A DNA stretch of 59,190 bases from an uncultured Candidatus Saccharibacteria bacterium (GTDB taxonomy: Bacteria; Patescibacteriota; Saccharimonadia; Saccharimonadales; Saccharimonadaceae): NCBI GenBank assembly GCA_938046775.1, contig CALIXB010000022.1:1-59190 (forward strand), read 5' to 3'. The notes below the pieces were generated by a model. It was not told the origin of the DNA, did no database searches, and saw only the letters and a list, made by a program, of their open reading frames with translations. This document shows, one piece after another, positions 16,571 through 26,399 of this stretch. The position numbers were made by a program, and so were the translations under genes. Numbering within the stretch: position 1 is the stretch's first letter; every line of letters starts with the position of its first letter.

Positions 16571-19531
16571 ATGAGAAGAAAATACTCATTGCCTAAGGTG
16601 GGCATGCTGGCAATAGTAGTAGCTTTAGTTATTTCAGTAACGGCTTTTTTTATCTATACGTACGCAGCGCCAAGCTCGCCAAATTGGACGATAACTGGTA
16701 AATCTTGGGTGACGAAGAAATTTAATTCGTCAGATACAAATAATTACGGTTCCGACTGGGTGGTAGCGCCTGGGCGACTTAAGGATGTGAAGCCCGGAGA
16801 TACGGTTGATTGGTGGCATAGTCTTTTTGTTAGCGGTGGGCCTACTGACAATGTTATAACTGGCGTTCAGCAGGATGTATTTGATTTGAGCTCTAATCAG
16901 CCGTCGGACAATGACGCTAGTCTGAACGACAGGGGGGCTTGGCATAATGAAGATTCTCGATGGTTTAACGTTATGACGAATTGGAAGGATTATGCTTGGA
17001 AGCGAATGAACAATCCAGCGGATTATCTCACCACCTCTATGGAGGCGTTGAACGGAAAATCTAGATTAGAGGATGTTCGTGGTCCGCTTGGAAATAATAA
17101 ATTTATGTTTACGCGAGTCATTAAAAGAGAGGATATGGGTAAGCGTATCTGTCAGCGAATCTACTGGAATAGGCGTAATTCTTTGGCGCCAACCGAGTGG
17201 GTATATTCATCTTATGCTTGTGTCGAGGTGCCGCATAATTATGATATTGAGCCATCGGTTGGCGTTAGTTCTGATTATATTGATACAAAAAACGTTACAA
17301 GTATTGAGGGCATAAATGCTGGACTGAACAATAAGGGAACAGAGAAGTCTCAGGGGTCTTCGTATGCGTTGGCTCGTTTTGTGGCTAGAGGAACAGAAGT
17401 ATCCAGTATGGCTGGCGTTAATGCTGTTTCGTTGCCAGGTGGAACTGTTCATGACTGGTCCTGTGCGATTGTACGATTGATTAAGGAAAAGCATAGAGAA
17501 CTTAATATTGACAACGGAACGTGTAAGGAAATTGTTGCTAATGGCGGCAAGAACCAGATTCCTACCGGCCAGACATCAATTGCCACAAACGCAACCGACA
17601 ATTTGAGCGGGGTAAACCTAAATGCGAATGATAGCTTATGCTATGTGGCAATGGTTAGTAATTATAATGGCTCGGCACCGTCTACAGATTTTAGATACGC
17701 GATTAAATGTATTAGGACCTCCAATAAGCCAAAAGTTCAGGTTTGGGGTGGTGATGTTAAAACTGACAAGGAGGTGATTACTAGTAAGACGTCCAACACC
17801 ATACTTCAAGCAGATAGCCATAACATATTGGATAAGTCGGCTATACGTTCAATGGGCCTTTGGGCTACGGGCTTTGATGTCAATGGTAATATTCTTGGTG
17901 GTACAGTTAATTTTAGTCCTGGTGAATATAAGTATAAGGGAGGAGATGAGATTGATGCTCACTGGTCATTAATCTGTTCGCAGGATTCTTTTGGAGGTAA
18001 TGGTAATCAGCGGGCTTATAGGTATAATAAGGTTTCGGGTAAATCTGAACCGACTGATTTACCAAATTGTCATAATGATGCAAGTAATTTGACGAATGAG
18101 TACCAAACTAGGACGGCGGTGACAACACAGTGGCAGCTGCCCGGATCGGGAGATCAGATAAGTGATGGTTGGATTCCTTGTTCTGATATACCAAATAAAG
18201 ATTTGGTTGGAGATACACGTATTATTACACATTCTCCTTATTGTCGCAGGGGTGTTTGGCGCTCTTCGTCTAAAGCGAAGTGGATCAGCATGAATAATTT
18301 TGGCCGCCATACCCATTCCGCCTCAAAGCCGGATCCAAGTGTTAACTCTGGTTGTTTAAATGCTACAGGAGACTCAATCTTAAACTGTGGGAATACATAC
18401 GTATTCAGACTGAAAAATGTGAAATTGGACGACTTAAAGAATGCTAAAAAATTGCAATTTAAGTTCTCGGGTTCAGCAGATAACTTTGTTCGAGTGAAAA
18501 TTAATGGTCACGAAATGGACGTTAAAGGAAATGAAAATGGCGCCAGACCCGAGGGGACGCAGCACGCAGGATGGGGGCTTCCGGGATTTCTTGAGAACTC
18601 AGCGTTTACTGCTGATATCAAACCAGGTACTGTTCTGTATAGTGATGGAAATTTTATTGATGTCTATATAAAGTCTAGCCCGTCGCATGTAGGTCTGTTG
18701 ATTGAGGATATTTCAGTGTCTTATACGATGGATCGGGCCTATCAGAATATATATGGATCTTGGGTGGAATATGGAGTTATTGCTGGAGGAAAGGTAGATT
18801 CTGCTTCGGGTGCTGGCTTGTCATCATCTTTCAATGGCCGCGACAACTTAACAATGCGAGATTACAATAAATTGACCTTTGCTAATACGCCAAAGTTTGG
18901 TAACTTTAGCAGCGCTAGTTTAGTTCCAGATAACTTCACCCTGCCGTCTGTTGGTGGCGTAAAAGGTAGCGTTTCAGGTAATGTGAATATTAACAGTTTA
19001 GCTACGGGTGAATATACTGCCGGTAATATTAATTTAGTTGGCGCTAAATTGGATGTGGGTAAGAGTATCGTTATAAAATCTACCGGCACCGTTAGGATCT
19101 CAGGAGATTTGTTATATACTGACTCGGGAAATGTTCGTTCATTGCCACAATTGGTAATTTATGCGAAGAATATTGTGATAGACCCTTCAGTTGGGGAGGT
19201 GAATGCTTGGCTAATTACTCCGAAAGATGGATATGTTAGTACTTGCGGCGCTGTATTTAATATGACCAATTGGTTAAGTAATGTGTCCGAAGCTTTATGT
19301 GGCAAGAAGCTGAGAATCAACGGTCCGATTAAGGCTGGCCACTTATTCTTACGCCGAACATACGGAGGAAGACATGCCTCCTCGGCGAAGAATGACCCTA
19401 ATATGCACCCAGGAACTCCAGCCGAAATTATTAACTTGCGGGCCGATGCTTATCTTTGGTCCTACAACAACTACCGCAATACCGGTGCAATTAGCACTAT
19501 GAATGTTCGTGAATTACCGCCAAGGTATTAA
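16571..19531 (+). CDS. Large secreted surface protein at the head of the pilus locus
   Basis: 986 residues with a signal or anchor helix at about 10-33 ending in an AAPS stretch. The rest is a Trp-, Asn- and Gly-rich extracellular region with several Cys. The last 200 residues carry repeated short beta-strand patterns (GNINLVGAKLDVGKSIVIKS, then TGTVRISGDLLYTD), which suggest a beta-solenoid or bactofilin-like fold, plus an INGPIKAGHLFLRR segment. No named family was recognised. The position upstream of pilM suggests a pilus-associated adhesin or tip protein, by context only. No SD; leaderless start. Confidence 0.8.
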   Translation: MRRKYSLPKVGMLAIVVALVISVTAFFIYTYAAPSSPNWTITGKSWVTKKFNSSDTNNYGSDWVVAPGRLKDVKPGDTVDWWHSLFVSGGPTDNVITGVQQDVFDLSSNQPSDNDASLNDRGAWHNEDSRWFNVMTNWKDYAWKRMNNPADYLTTSMEALNGKSRLEDVRGPLGNNKFMFTRVIKREDMGKRICQRIYWNRRNSLAPTEWVYSSYACVEVPHNYDIEPSVGVSSDYIDTKNVTSIEGINAGLNNKGTEKSQGSSYALARFVARGTEVSSMAGVNAVSLPGGTVHDWSCAIVRLIKEKHRELNIDNGTCKEIVANGGKNQIPTGQTSIATNATDNLSGVNLNANDSLCYVAMVSNYNGSAPSTDFRYAIKCIRTSNKPKVQVWGGDVKTDKEVITSKTSNTILQADSHNILDKSAIRSMGLWATGFDVNGNILGGTVNFSPGEYKYKGGDEIDAHWSLICSQDSFGGNGNQRAYRYNKVSGKSEPTDLPNCHNDASNLTNEYQTRTAVTTQWQLPGSGDQISDGWIPCSDIPNKDLVGDTRIITHSPYCRRGVWRSSSKAKWISMNNFGRHTHSASKPDPSVNSGCLNATGDSILNCGNTYVFRLKNVKLDDLKNAKKLQFKFSGSADNFVRVKINGHEMDVKGNENGARPEGTQHAGWGLPGFLENSAFTADIKPGTVLYSDGNFIDVYIKSSPSHVGLLIEDISVSYTMDRAYQNIYGSWVEYGVIAGGKVDSASGAGLSSSFNGRDNLTMRDYNKLTFANTPKFGNFSSASLVPDNFTLPSVGGVKGSVSGNVNINSLATGEYTAGNINLVGAKLDVGKSIVIKSTGTVRISGDLLYTDSGNVRSLPQLVIYAKNIVIDPSVGEVNAWLITPKDGYVSTCGAVFNMTNWLSNVSEALCGKKLRINGPIKAGHLFLRRTYGGRHASSAKNDPNMHPGTPAEIINLRADAYLWSYNNYRNTGAISTMNVRELPPRY

Positions 19532-19535
19532 AAGT

Positions 19536-19564
19536 TTGCAAATTAAAACGCTAATGTATATAAT
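19536..19564 (+). promoter_or_regulatory. Promoter of the pilMNO-BTC operon
   Basis: TTGCAA, a 17-bp spacer and TATAAT, ending 11 nt before the pilM ATG. The leader would be only about 4-5 nt, with no SD. Confidence 0.7.
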
Positions 19565-19575
19565 TATTATTAGTT

Positions 19576-20622
19576 ATGAAATTAGCAAAAGGGTTGGGCG
19601 ACTTCTTCGGACTAGACATCGACACAAATGCTGTGCGAGTGGTTCGGCTGTCTCGTGCTGGCGCGGGATGGAGTTTGTCTCATTACGGTTATACGCCAGT
19701 TGATTCTAAGATATCAAGTGGTGATTCTCCCGAGGCGCGGCGACGTCTAGGGGAGGCAATTATGACTGCCGTCGGTCAGGCTGGTATTAAGACGTCCAAT
19801 GTGGCTGTTGGATTGCCGTCAAATAAAACGTTTTCGACTGTGATTGACGTACCGAAAGTTTCTGAGCAGGAACTAAAGGCGATGATGAAATATCAGGTTG
19901 ACCAATATATACCGATGCCGTTAGACGAAGCAGAAGTTGACTGGGTAATGTTAGGTGATAGTCTTCATGCTCAGAATCAATATGAAATTTTACTGACAAG
20001 TACAGCAAAGACTTACGCAGAAGAAAGGCTGGAGTTGGTTGAGGGGCTTGGCTTTAATGTGATAGCCGAGGAACCAAACGCTATTGCTATGGTTCGTTCT
20101 CTGCTGGTTTCTGATTCTCAGGATGCTCGCTTAATTATTAACGTGGGTGAAAACTCGACAGATTTAGCAGTGGTATATAATGGTGCGCCAAGGTTGATTC
20201 GTATGATTCCGACTGGACTCTCATCATTGGTCCGCGCAGCTGTTCAGAATTTGAACGTACAAGAAGGTCAGGCTCGTCAGTTTATTCTTAAATTTGGTTT
20301 AGTGCCAGATAAATTAGATGGCCAAGTGTTAAGGGCAATTGATTCGACTTTGGACAGTTTTTCCTCAGAGCTGGTTAAATCTATTAAGTTTTTCCAGACT
20401 AGGTATCCTAATGTAGCGGTTTCTGGTATTTTGCTGTCAGGTTTTGGCTCGGCTATTCCGCAGATGGATAGTTATGTAATGAATAAGGCTGGTATCCAGT
20501 CAATTGCCGCCGATCCTTGGCAACGCGTTCAGGTATCTCAAGCGGATCAGCAACAATTAGCGCCAATTGCTTCAGAATTTGCTATTGCTGTTGGTTTAGC
20601 ACAGAGGAGTAACATGTCATGA
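19576..20622 (+). CDS. pilM: Type IV pilus assembly protein PilM
   Basis: 348 residues with the actin-like (FtsA/MreB) fold: FFGLDIDTNAVRVVRLSR at the phosphate-1 site, a VGLPSNKTFS segment and INVGENSTDLAVV as phosphate-2. PilM is the cytoplasmic part of the alignment complex and binds the PilN N-terminus. Here PilN starts with IEINLIPNVKR, the partner motif. The stop codon overlaps pilN by 4 bp (ATGA). First gene of the assembly operon. Confidence 0.93.
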   Translation: MKLAKGLGDFFGLDIDTNAVRVVRLSRAGAGWSLSHYGYTPVDSKISSGDSPEARRRLGEAIMTAVGQAGIKTSNVAVGLPSNKTFSTVIDVPKVSEQELKAMMKYQVDQYIPMPLDEAEVDWVMLGDSLHAQNQYEILLTSTAKTYAEERLELVEGLGFNVIAEEPNAIAMVRSLLVSDSQDARLIINVGENSTDLAVVYNGAPRLIRMIPTGLSSLVRAAVQNLNVQEGQARQFILKFGLVPDKLDGQVLRAIDSTLDSFSSELVKSIKFFQTRYPNVAVSGILLSGFGSAIPQMDSYVMNKAGIQSIAADPWQRVQVSQADQQQLAPIASEFAIAVGLAQRSNMS

Positions 20623-21356
20623 TTGAAATAAACCTTATTCCGAATGTTAAGCGAGAGTTGTTGAAAACTCGAGCAATGCGTAATCGTGTTATCTCTGTGT
20701 CGTTTTTGATAGGTGGGGCTTCAATTGCAGCGGTGGTTGTTCTGGCGGTAATTTTGGGTGGCCAAATTGCAGCCGAAGCGGTGCAGAACAGCGGCATTAA
20801 AGATCGAAATGATAAGCTTATGTCTGTGGAGGATCTTAATAAGGTTGTAACAATCCAAAATCAGCTTTCAAAGATTAACGAGCAGCACGCTGGTAAGAAA
20901 ATTAATTCGAGGGTGTTTGATGTAGTTTCAGCCGTAAATCCAGTAGCGCCTAATAGTGTTAGCTTTTCAAATATAAAGATTAGTCCAGAGTCTAAGACTA
21001 TCACCTTAGAAGGTAGCGCTGTTAATGGTTATAGCGCTTTGGAGACCTTAAAGAAGACTATTCTAAGCACTAAAATCCGAACAACTGATGGAGATAAAAC
21101 TTCTGAAGTGGAATTAACCAAAGATATAAAAGATGGTGATACTAGTTTTGGTGAAAACTCAGAAGGTAAGAAAGTTTTGCAGTTCTCGTTCTCATTTGAG
21201 TACGCTGAACAACTATTAGCGCCAGCGCCAAATGGTACAGTTTCAGTGATAACGCCAACAACTAAAATTGATATGACTGATTCACGTCAAGGTATTCCGG
21301 ATAGTTTGTTTAAGAGTAATTCGGTAAAACAGGAGAAAAATAATGGCAGCCGATAA
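20619..21356 (+). CDS. pilN: Type IV pilus assembly protein PilN
   Basis: 245 residues. The conserved N-terminal IEINLIPN peptide, which docks into PilM, precedes one membrane helix (about 25-50). A periplasm-side ferredoxin-like region follows, with a long Ser/Thr-rich tail. The start is ATG overlapping the pilM stop, after AGAGGAG. It overlaps pilO by 14 bp. It is longer than typical PilN (about 180-200). Confidence 0.88.
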   Translation: MIEINLIPNVKRELLKTRAMRNRVISVSFLIGGASIAAVVVLAVILGGQIAAEAVQNSGIKDRNDKLMSVEDLNKVVTIQNQLSKINEQHAGKKINSRVFDVVSAVNPVAPNSVSFSNIKISPESKTITLEGSAVNGYSALETLKKTILSTKIRTTDGDKTSEVELTKDIKDGDTSFGENSEGKKVLQFSFSFEYAEQLLAPAPNGTVSVITPTTKIDMTDSRQGIPDSLFKSNSVKQEKNNGSR

Positions 21357-22011
21357 TAAAGGGGTGGCAATTCGCAAACGCCAGCAGATTGATTCTTCAA
21401 AAAAGACGATGTTTATTTTTGTGGCAAGCGCAGCTTTCTTGGCGGGAATTGCACTGGTTGTCAGTATATTTCTGATTCAGCAAATTGTTTTTCATTCAAA
21501 GATTATTATTGAGAAGCAGAGTACAATTTCTCGTTTAGATAAGAACTTGACGACTATTGATGAGCTAAAGAAAAATATTAGAGTTTTAGATACGAATACA
21601 GCCCTTAACTCTATAAAATCAAGTGACGAGAGTAATACGTTGCAGACTATTCTTGACGCCCTTCCAGATAATCCTAATGCTGACGCCTTTGGCGCTTCTT
21701 TGAAGAATAAGTTTATCGATACGACAACTGGTGTGACAATTCAGAGTCTGTCGGTGTCGCAAGCTGGTTCTGGTGGCGAGGGTTCTGCATCGGCCCCAGC
21801 TAACACGGTATCGTTTACGATGGAAGTTAGCGGACCAGCTGATAGACTAAAGGAGCTACTAACTAAATTCGAGTCATCAATTCGCGTGATTGATCTAAAG
21901 GCGTTAGAGATCCAGCGTAATGAAGATAAATTAAGCTTAGTAGTGCGGGGTGTTGCTTATTATGAGCCAGCGCAAACAGTACAATTAGAAAATAAGGTGG
22001 TAAAGCCATGA
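21343..22011 (+). CDS. pilO: PilO-like type IV pilus assembly protein
   Basis: 222 residues: a short basic cytoplasmic tail, one membrane helix (about 20-45), a coiled-coil region (45-85) and a C-terminal ferredoxin-like domain. PilO pairs with PilN to form the inner-membrane alignment complex. Sequence identity to PilO cannot be shown by eye; the call rests on topology and on gene order between pilN and pilB. The start is ATG after AGGAG. Confidence 0.78.
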   Translation: MAADNKGVAIRKRQQIDSSKKTMFIFVASAAFLAGIALVVSIFLIQQIVFHSKIIIEKQSTISRLDKNLTTIDELKKNIRVLDTNTALNSIKSSDESNTLQTILDALPDNPNADAFGASLKNKFIDTTTGVTIQSLSVSQAGSGGEGSASAPANTVSFTMEVSGPADRLKELLTKFESSIRVIDLKALEIQRNEDKLSLVVRGVAYYEPAQTVQLENKVVKP

Positions 22012-22238
22012 AGAAAACAGACATAGCTATGGTGATATTGATTGCAGGCGTGGGTGTAGCTATCGGCTATATTGTTGCCTCTAATATATCATTTTTAAAG
22101 GTTCCAAAATCTGGAGCAAAGGTCCAAACTATTAGAGAAATATCATCTGATGTTGAAAAACCAAACCCAGCAATTTTCAATAAGAATGCGATAAATCCAA
22201 CTGTTGAGGTGTTTGTGGGTCAAAATGCGGTCAAATAG
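22008..22238 (+). CDS. Small single-helix membrane protein in the pilP position
   Basis: 76 residues with one membrane helix (about 6-27) and a short polar extracytoplasmic tail. The start overlaps the pilO stop by 4 bp (ATGA), so it is translationally coupled. It occupies the slot where pilP sits in Gram-negative operons but lacks the PilP domain; an outer-membrane partner would not be expected in a monoderm. Probably a small lineage-specific pilus subunit. Confidence 0.75.
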   Translation: MKKTDIAMVILIAGVGVAIGYIVASNISFLKVPKSGAKVQTIREISSDVEKPNPAIFNKNAINPTVEVFVGQNAVK

Positions 22239-22252
22239 AGAAAGGACGTAGG

Positions 22253-24013
22253 ATGGCTTTACTGACGGACGATATTCAGGACAAGTTGATTGAGCTGCTG
22301 ATAAACGAAGGACTTATTGAGAAGTCTGTCATTGATGACGCCTTAAAACGTGCTTCTGAGAATAATAAGCCACTGTTTAGCTTGCTGAGCGAAGAGGGAT
22401 TGCTTGATAATGAGCTTTTAGTCCATGGCGTGGCTCAGGTTTCGGGTGTGCCATATGTTAACTTATCAAATAGTGTTATTAGCCAGGATATTTTATCCCT
22501 GTTGTCTTCTGATGTTGCTGAACGTTTTATGGCGGTGCCTCTAGCAGAAGTTCAAAATCGTCTAGCAGTGGCGATGATTGACGCCAATAATGTCCAGGCT
22601 GTTGACTATCTGTCGAATCGCATTCAGCGACCAATTAAAGTCTTTATGGCCTCAGAAGAGAGCGTCCGTCACGTCCTTGATCAATATAAAACTGATTTAT
22701 CATCCGTTAATGTGGCAGCTGAAGCGTCCCAAGAAGAATCTCTGTCGGAAGCTGGCAATATTAAAACTATTGTTCAAGATTCGCCCATTTCACGGGCATT
22801 ATCGACTATTTTGGAATATGCCGTAAAAAGCCATGCTTCGGACGTTCATATTGAGCCATTAGAAAAAGCCCTAAAGATTCGTTGTCGGGTTGATGGTGTT
22901 TTGCGCGAGATTATGCAACTACCAAAAAGTATTGAGCCGGCTTTGGTGAGTCGTATTAAAATTCTTTCCAACCTAAAAATTGACGAACATCGCATTCCAC
23001 AAGATGGTCAATTTGCGGTTAATGTTGCAGGCAAGGAAGTTGACCTGCGTATTGCTATTTCTCCGGTTGTTTGGGGTGAACAGGTGGTTGTTCGTTTGCT
23101 AGACAAGAGCGGGAGCTCTTTTAACTTGGAGGATATGGGTTATGCTGGGCGCGCTCTACGGACAATTCGCAAGGGAATTAAGCGTCCTAATGGCATGATT
23201 CTAACGTCTGGACCAACTGGTTCTGGTAAGTCCACCAGCTTATATGCGTTAATCAAAGAAATTAAGAACGATACTGTTAATATTGTGACGCTTGAGGATC
23301 CGGTTGAGTATAAGATGGACGGAGTGAACCAAATCCAAGTTAATGCAGAGGTCGGACTGACATTTGCTTCTGGACTTCGCTCGATTTTGCGTCAAGATCC
23401 AGATATTGTGATGGTGGGTGAGATCCGCGACAACGAGACAGCCAATCTGGCGATTCAAGCAGCGTTAACGGGGCATCTGGTGTTCTCGACGCTTCATACC
23501 AATTCCGCAGCCGGCGTGTTGCCGCGATTGCTCGACATGGGGATTGAGCCGTTTCTTATTGCTAGTACAGTTAACACGATTATTGGGCAGCGTCTGGTTC
23601 GGCGAGTAGCGCGTCGGCGTGATATATATCAATCGTCGCCTCTGGAAACACAGGCAATTCGGGAGGCAGTTGGTGGATTATTGCCTCAGACAAAAGAACA
23701 GGTTGCTCAGTTTGCGCAAGATTTGGGCTATGAAAGTCTACCGCTGGCAACGCAGACCTCATTTGCCTTAGCAAGAGGTAAGGATACGCCTCAAACTCCG
23801 CGCGGCTACTCTGGTCGGACTGGCCTATATGAAGTGATGGACATTACTGAGGAAATTCAGAATTTAATCGTTAAGCGTGCTACGTCAGCTGAAATTCAGC
23901 GAATGGCAATTCAGCAAGGCATGATTACGATGCGCCAGGACGGATATCTGAAGGCGTTAAACGGAATAACGACAATAGAAGAAGTTAATAGAGTAGCGGC
24001 GGATACCGCGTAA
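22253..24013 (+). CDS. pilB: Type IV pilus extension ATPase PilB (GspE family)
   Basis: 586 residues. An N-terminal MshEN/GspE-N domain (about 1-150) is followed by the N2 domain and RecA-like motor. Walker A is GPTGSGKS at 320-327 and Walker B DPDIVMVGEIRD at 382-393; the His box HTNSA is near 415. The region after GQRLVRR, which in most PilB/GspE carries a tetracysteine zinc motif, has no cysteines here. It powers pilus assembly. The start is ATG after AAAGGAC. The family call is secure; the lost Zn site is notable. Confidence 0.95.
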   Translation: MALLTDDIQDKLIELLINEGLIEKSVIDDALKRASENNKPLFSLLSEEGLLDNELLVHGVAQVSGVPYVNLSNSVISQDILSLLSSDVAERFMAVPLAEVQNRLAVAMIDANNVQAVDYLSNRIQRPIKVFMASEESVRHVLDQYKTDLSSVNVAAEASQEESLSEAGNIKTIVQDSPISRALSTILEYAVKSHASDVHIEPLEKALKIRCRVDGVLREIMQLPKSIEPALVSRIKILSNLKIDEHRIPQDGQFAVNVAGKEVDLRIAISPVVWGEQVVVRLLDKSGSSFNLEDMGYAGRALRTIRKGIKRPNGMILTSGPTGSGKSTSLYALIKEIKNDTVNIVTLEDPVEYKMDGVNQIQVNAEVGLTFASGLRSILRQDPDIVMVGEIRDNETANLAIQAALTGHLVFSTLHTNSAAGVLPRLLDMGIEPFLIASTVNTIIGQRLVRRVARRRDIYQSSPLETQAIREAVGGLLPQTKEQVAQFAQDLGYESLPLATQTSFALARGKDTPQTPRGYSGRTGLYEVMDITEEIQNLIVKRATSAEIQRMAIQQGMITMRQDGYLKALNGITTIEEVNRVAADTA

Positions 24014-24025
24014 AAAGGAGGAAAT

Positions 24026-25096
24026 ATGAATAATCAAGAATTGCGAATTGAGATTTTACTAGAAGAGGTTGTTAAAAAACGCGCTTCTGACCTTCATATT
24101 CAAGTTGGGCTTCCGCCGATGCTCAGGATTGATGGCGCATTGGTGCCGGCAGCTGGGACCCAGCCACTTGATGAGCCAGCAGTTGAGCGACTGGTGTTTC
24201 AGATACTTGATGAAGATCAGCGACAGATTTTACTGAAAGATAAAGAATTTGACTTTTCGTTTGCGTTTGGCACACTGGGTCGATTCCGGGTAAATGCCTT
24301 TCATGAGCGCGGCAACTTGGCTGCAGCTCTGCGTTTGATTCCGAATGAGATTAAGTCGGCGTCTGAGCTTGGTATGCCACCGGTCGTAAACTCGTTTGCT
24401 GATTTTCCGCGCGGTTTAGTGTTGGTGACTGGTCCAACTGGCTCCGGTAAGTCGACGACCCTGGCGGCATTGGTTGATAAAATCAACTCTGAGCGTTCAC
24501 AACATATCATTACCATTGAGGATCCGATTGAGTTTACTCACAAATCAAAGAAGTCGGTGGTGGTCCAGCGTGAAGTTCACTACGATACTTACTCATTTTC
24601 GGCGGCATTACGATCCAGCTTGCGTCAAGACCCAGACGTTGTGCTGATCGGTGAGATGCGCGACTTGGAGACTATTTCAGCAGCTATCACTATCGCCGAA
24701 ACTGGACACTTAGTGTTTGCAACTCTACACACCAACTCAGCAGCACAGTCAATTGACCGTATGATTGACGTATTCCCGCCGCATCAGCAGCCGCAAATTC
24801 GGGCTCAGTTATCAAACATTTTGATGGCTATTTGTTCGCAGCGTTTGGTGCCGGCTATTGGGGGTGGTCGTGTAGTTGCGGCAGAAGTTTTGATTGCCAA
24901 TCCAGCGGTGCGTAATATTATTCGCGAAGGTAAATCACATCAGCTAGACGCAGTTATTCAGACCGGTGCCGATCAAGGAATGCAGACGATGGACCGAACG
25001 CTGGTCAACCTGGTGCAGAATGGTACGATTACGTACGATAATGCGCGTGAGTTTGCGGTTGATTTGACGGAATTTGAGAGGCTAATGAGGGGGTAG
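24026..25096 (+). CDS. pilT: Type IV pilus retraction ATPase PilT
   Basis: 356 residues, usual length. It has a PAS-like N2 domain, Walker A GPTGSGKST at about 138-146, Walker B DPDVVLIGEMRD at about 204-215, HTNSA, and the C-terminal AVRNIIREGK, close to the PilT AIRNLIREGK signature that distinguishes it from PilB. Retraction drives twitching and DNA uptake. The start is ATG after AAAGGAGG, 12 nt after pilB. Confidence 0.95.
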   Translation: MNNQELRIEILLEEVVKKRASDLHIQVGLPPMLRIDGALVPAAGTQPLDEPAVERLVFQILDEDQRQILLKDKEFDFSFAFGTLGRFRVNAFHERGNLAAALRLIPNEIKSASELGMPPVVNSFADFPRGLVLVTGPTGSGKSTTLAALVDKINSERSQHIITIEDPIEFTHKSKKSVVVQREVHYDTYSFSAALRSSLRQDPDVVLIGEMRDLETISAAITIAETGHLVFATLHTNSAAQSIDRMIDVFPPHQQPQIRAQLSNILMAICSQRLVPAIGGGRVVAAEVLIANPAVRNIIREGKSHQLDAVIQTGADQGMQTMDRTLVNLVQNGTITYDNAREFAVDLTEFERLMRG

Positions 25097-25099
25097 CAG

Positions 25100-26314
25100 A
25101 TGAAGAAGTATAATTACGAAGCCAGAGATAGTGCTAGTAATAAAATTGTTAAATCTGTAGTTCAGGCTGAAAGTGAAAATGCTGCCGCAAAGTTATTGAC
25201 GACGCAAGGTTTTGTGCCCTTAAAAATTGAACTACAAGATGATAAAACGGGTTTCTTTGCAAAGTTATCTGGTAGAATCACTACTAAAGATAAGGTTGTG
25301 TTCACCCGTCAACTAGCGACACTTATTGGGGCGGGCCTGCCATTATCTCAGAGTCTTAGGACTGTTCAGGAGCAGACTACTAATAAGCGGATGCAAGAAA
25401 TCGTTCAAGAGATTATCTCTGATGTGGAGGGTGGTAAATCATTGTCCGACTCATTTGCTAAGCATCCGGAGGCTTTCAATAAGGTGTACGTAGCGCTGGT
25501 TGCAGCTGGTGAAACTTCAGGTACGATGGACGAATCTTTGAAAAGGCTAGCTGCTCAGCAGGAAAAAGATGCTGCCATGATGAGCAAGATTCGTGGTGCT
25601 ATGATGTATCCATCAATTGTCTTGGCGGTGATTATCTTAGTGGTTGGTTTTATGTTGTTTACGGTGGTGCCGCAGGTTGAGGGATTATATCGAGACTTAA
25701 ATAAAGGTCTGCCGTTTATAACTTTAATCATGATTAATGTGGCTAATTTTTTTATTCACTTTTGGTGGCTCGCATTGTTGATAATGATTATTGGCGGCTA
25801 TTTTTTGGTGCAATACCTAAAAACCGAGCAGGGCATTAGAACTAAAGACACATTTAAACTTAATGTTCCACTATTTAAGGGGATGTTTCGAAAAATGTAT
25901 ATGGCGCGGTTTTCCAGAACAGGCCAAGTTCTGCTAAGCACTGGTGTGCCGATGCTTGATATGCTTCGTATTTCGTCGGATGCAGTCAATAACGTGATTA
26001 TTAGCGAAGGTATTATCCGAGCAGCAGATAAGGTAAAGGGCGGAAAAGCCCTCTCGGCATCTTTGTCGAATGAGGAATATTTCTTAACAATGGTACCGCA
26101 AATGATTAAAATCGGCGAGCAGTCAGGTAAGATTGACGAGATGATGGGAAAAACTGCTCAGGTGTATGAAGACGAGCTTGATGAAGAAATCCGCGCTTTA
26201 TCGACCGCTATAGAGCCGGTTCTGATGGTATTTCTAGCATTAGTTGCCGGTACGATGGTTGCTGCAATACTATTCCCAATCTATAGTTTGGTTGGCAATA
26301 TAAATATTCACTAG
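25100..26314 (+). CDS. pilC: Type IV pilus inner-membrane platform protein PilC (GspF family)
   Basis: 404 residues. Two repeated GspF domains (about 60-190 and 265-395) each carry a membrane helix, with further helices near 170-240 and 370-395. FTRQLATLIGAGLPLSQSL is the diagnostic first-repeat start. It bridges PilB/PilT and the growing pilin fibre. It begins 3 nt after the pilT stop. Length and topology match the family. Confidence 0.95.
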   Translation: MKKYNYEARDSASNKIVKSVVQAESENAAAKLLTTQGFVPLKIELQDDKTGFFAKLSGRITTKDKVVFTRQLATLIGAGLPLSQSLRTVQEQTTNKRMQEIVQEIISDVEGGKSLSDSFAKHPEAFNKVYVALVAAGETSGTMDESLKRLAAQQEKDAAMMSKIRGAMMYPSIVLAVIILVVGFMLFTVVPQVEGLYRDLNKGLPFITLIMINVANFFIHFWWLALLIMIIGGYFLVQYLKTEQGIRTKDTFKLNVPLFKGMFRKMYMARFSRTGQVLLSTGVPMLDMLRISSDAVNNVIISEGIIRAADKVKGGKALSASLSNEEYFLTMVPQMIKIGEQSGKIDEMMGKTAQVYEDELDEEIRALSTAIEPVLMVFLALVAGTMVAAILFPIYSLVGNINIH

Positions 26315-26399
26315 ACGACCAGGTGATTTTGGTGTATTATAAGCGTAAGCATTTTTTTGCACAAATATAAGCATAAGCCATAGAAAGGTGGAAATTTCA

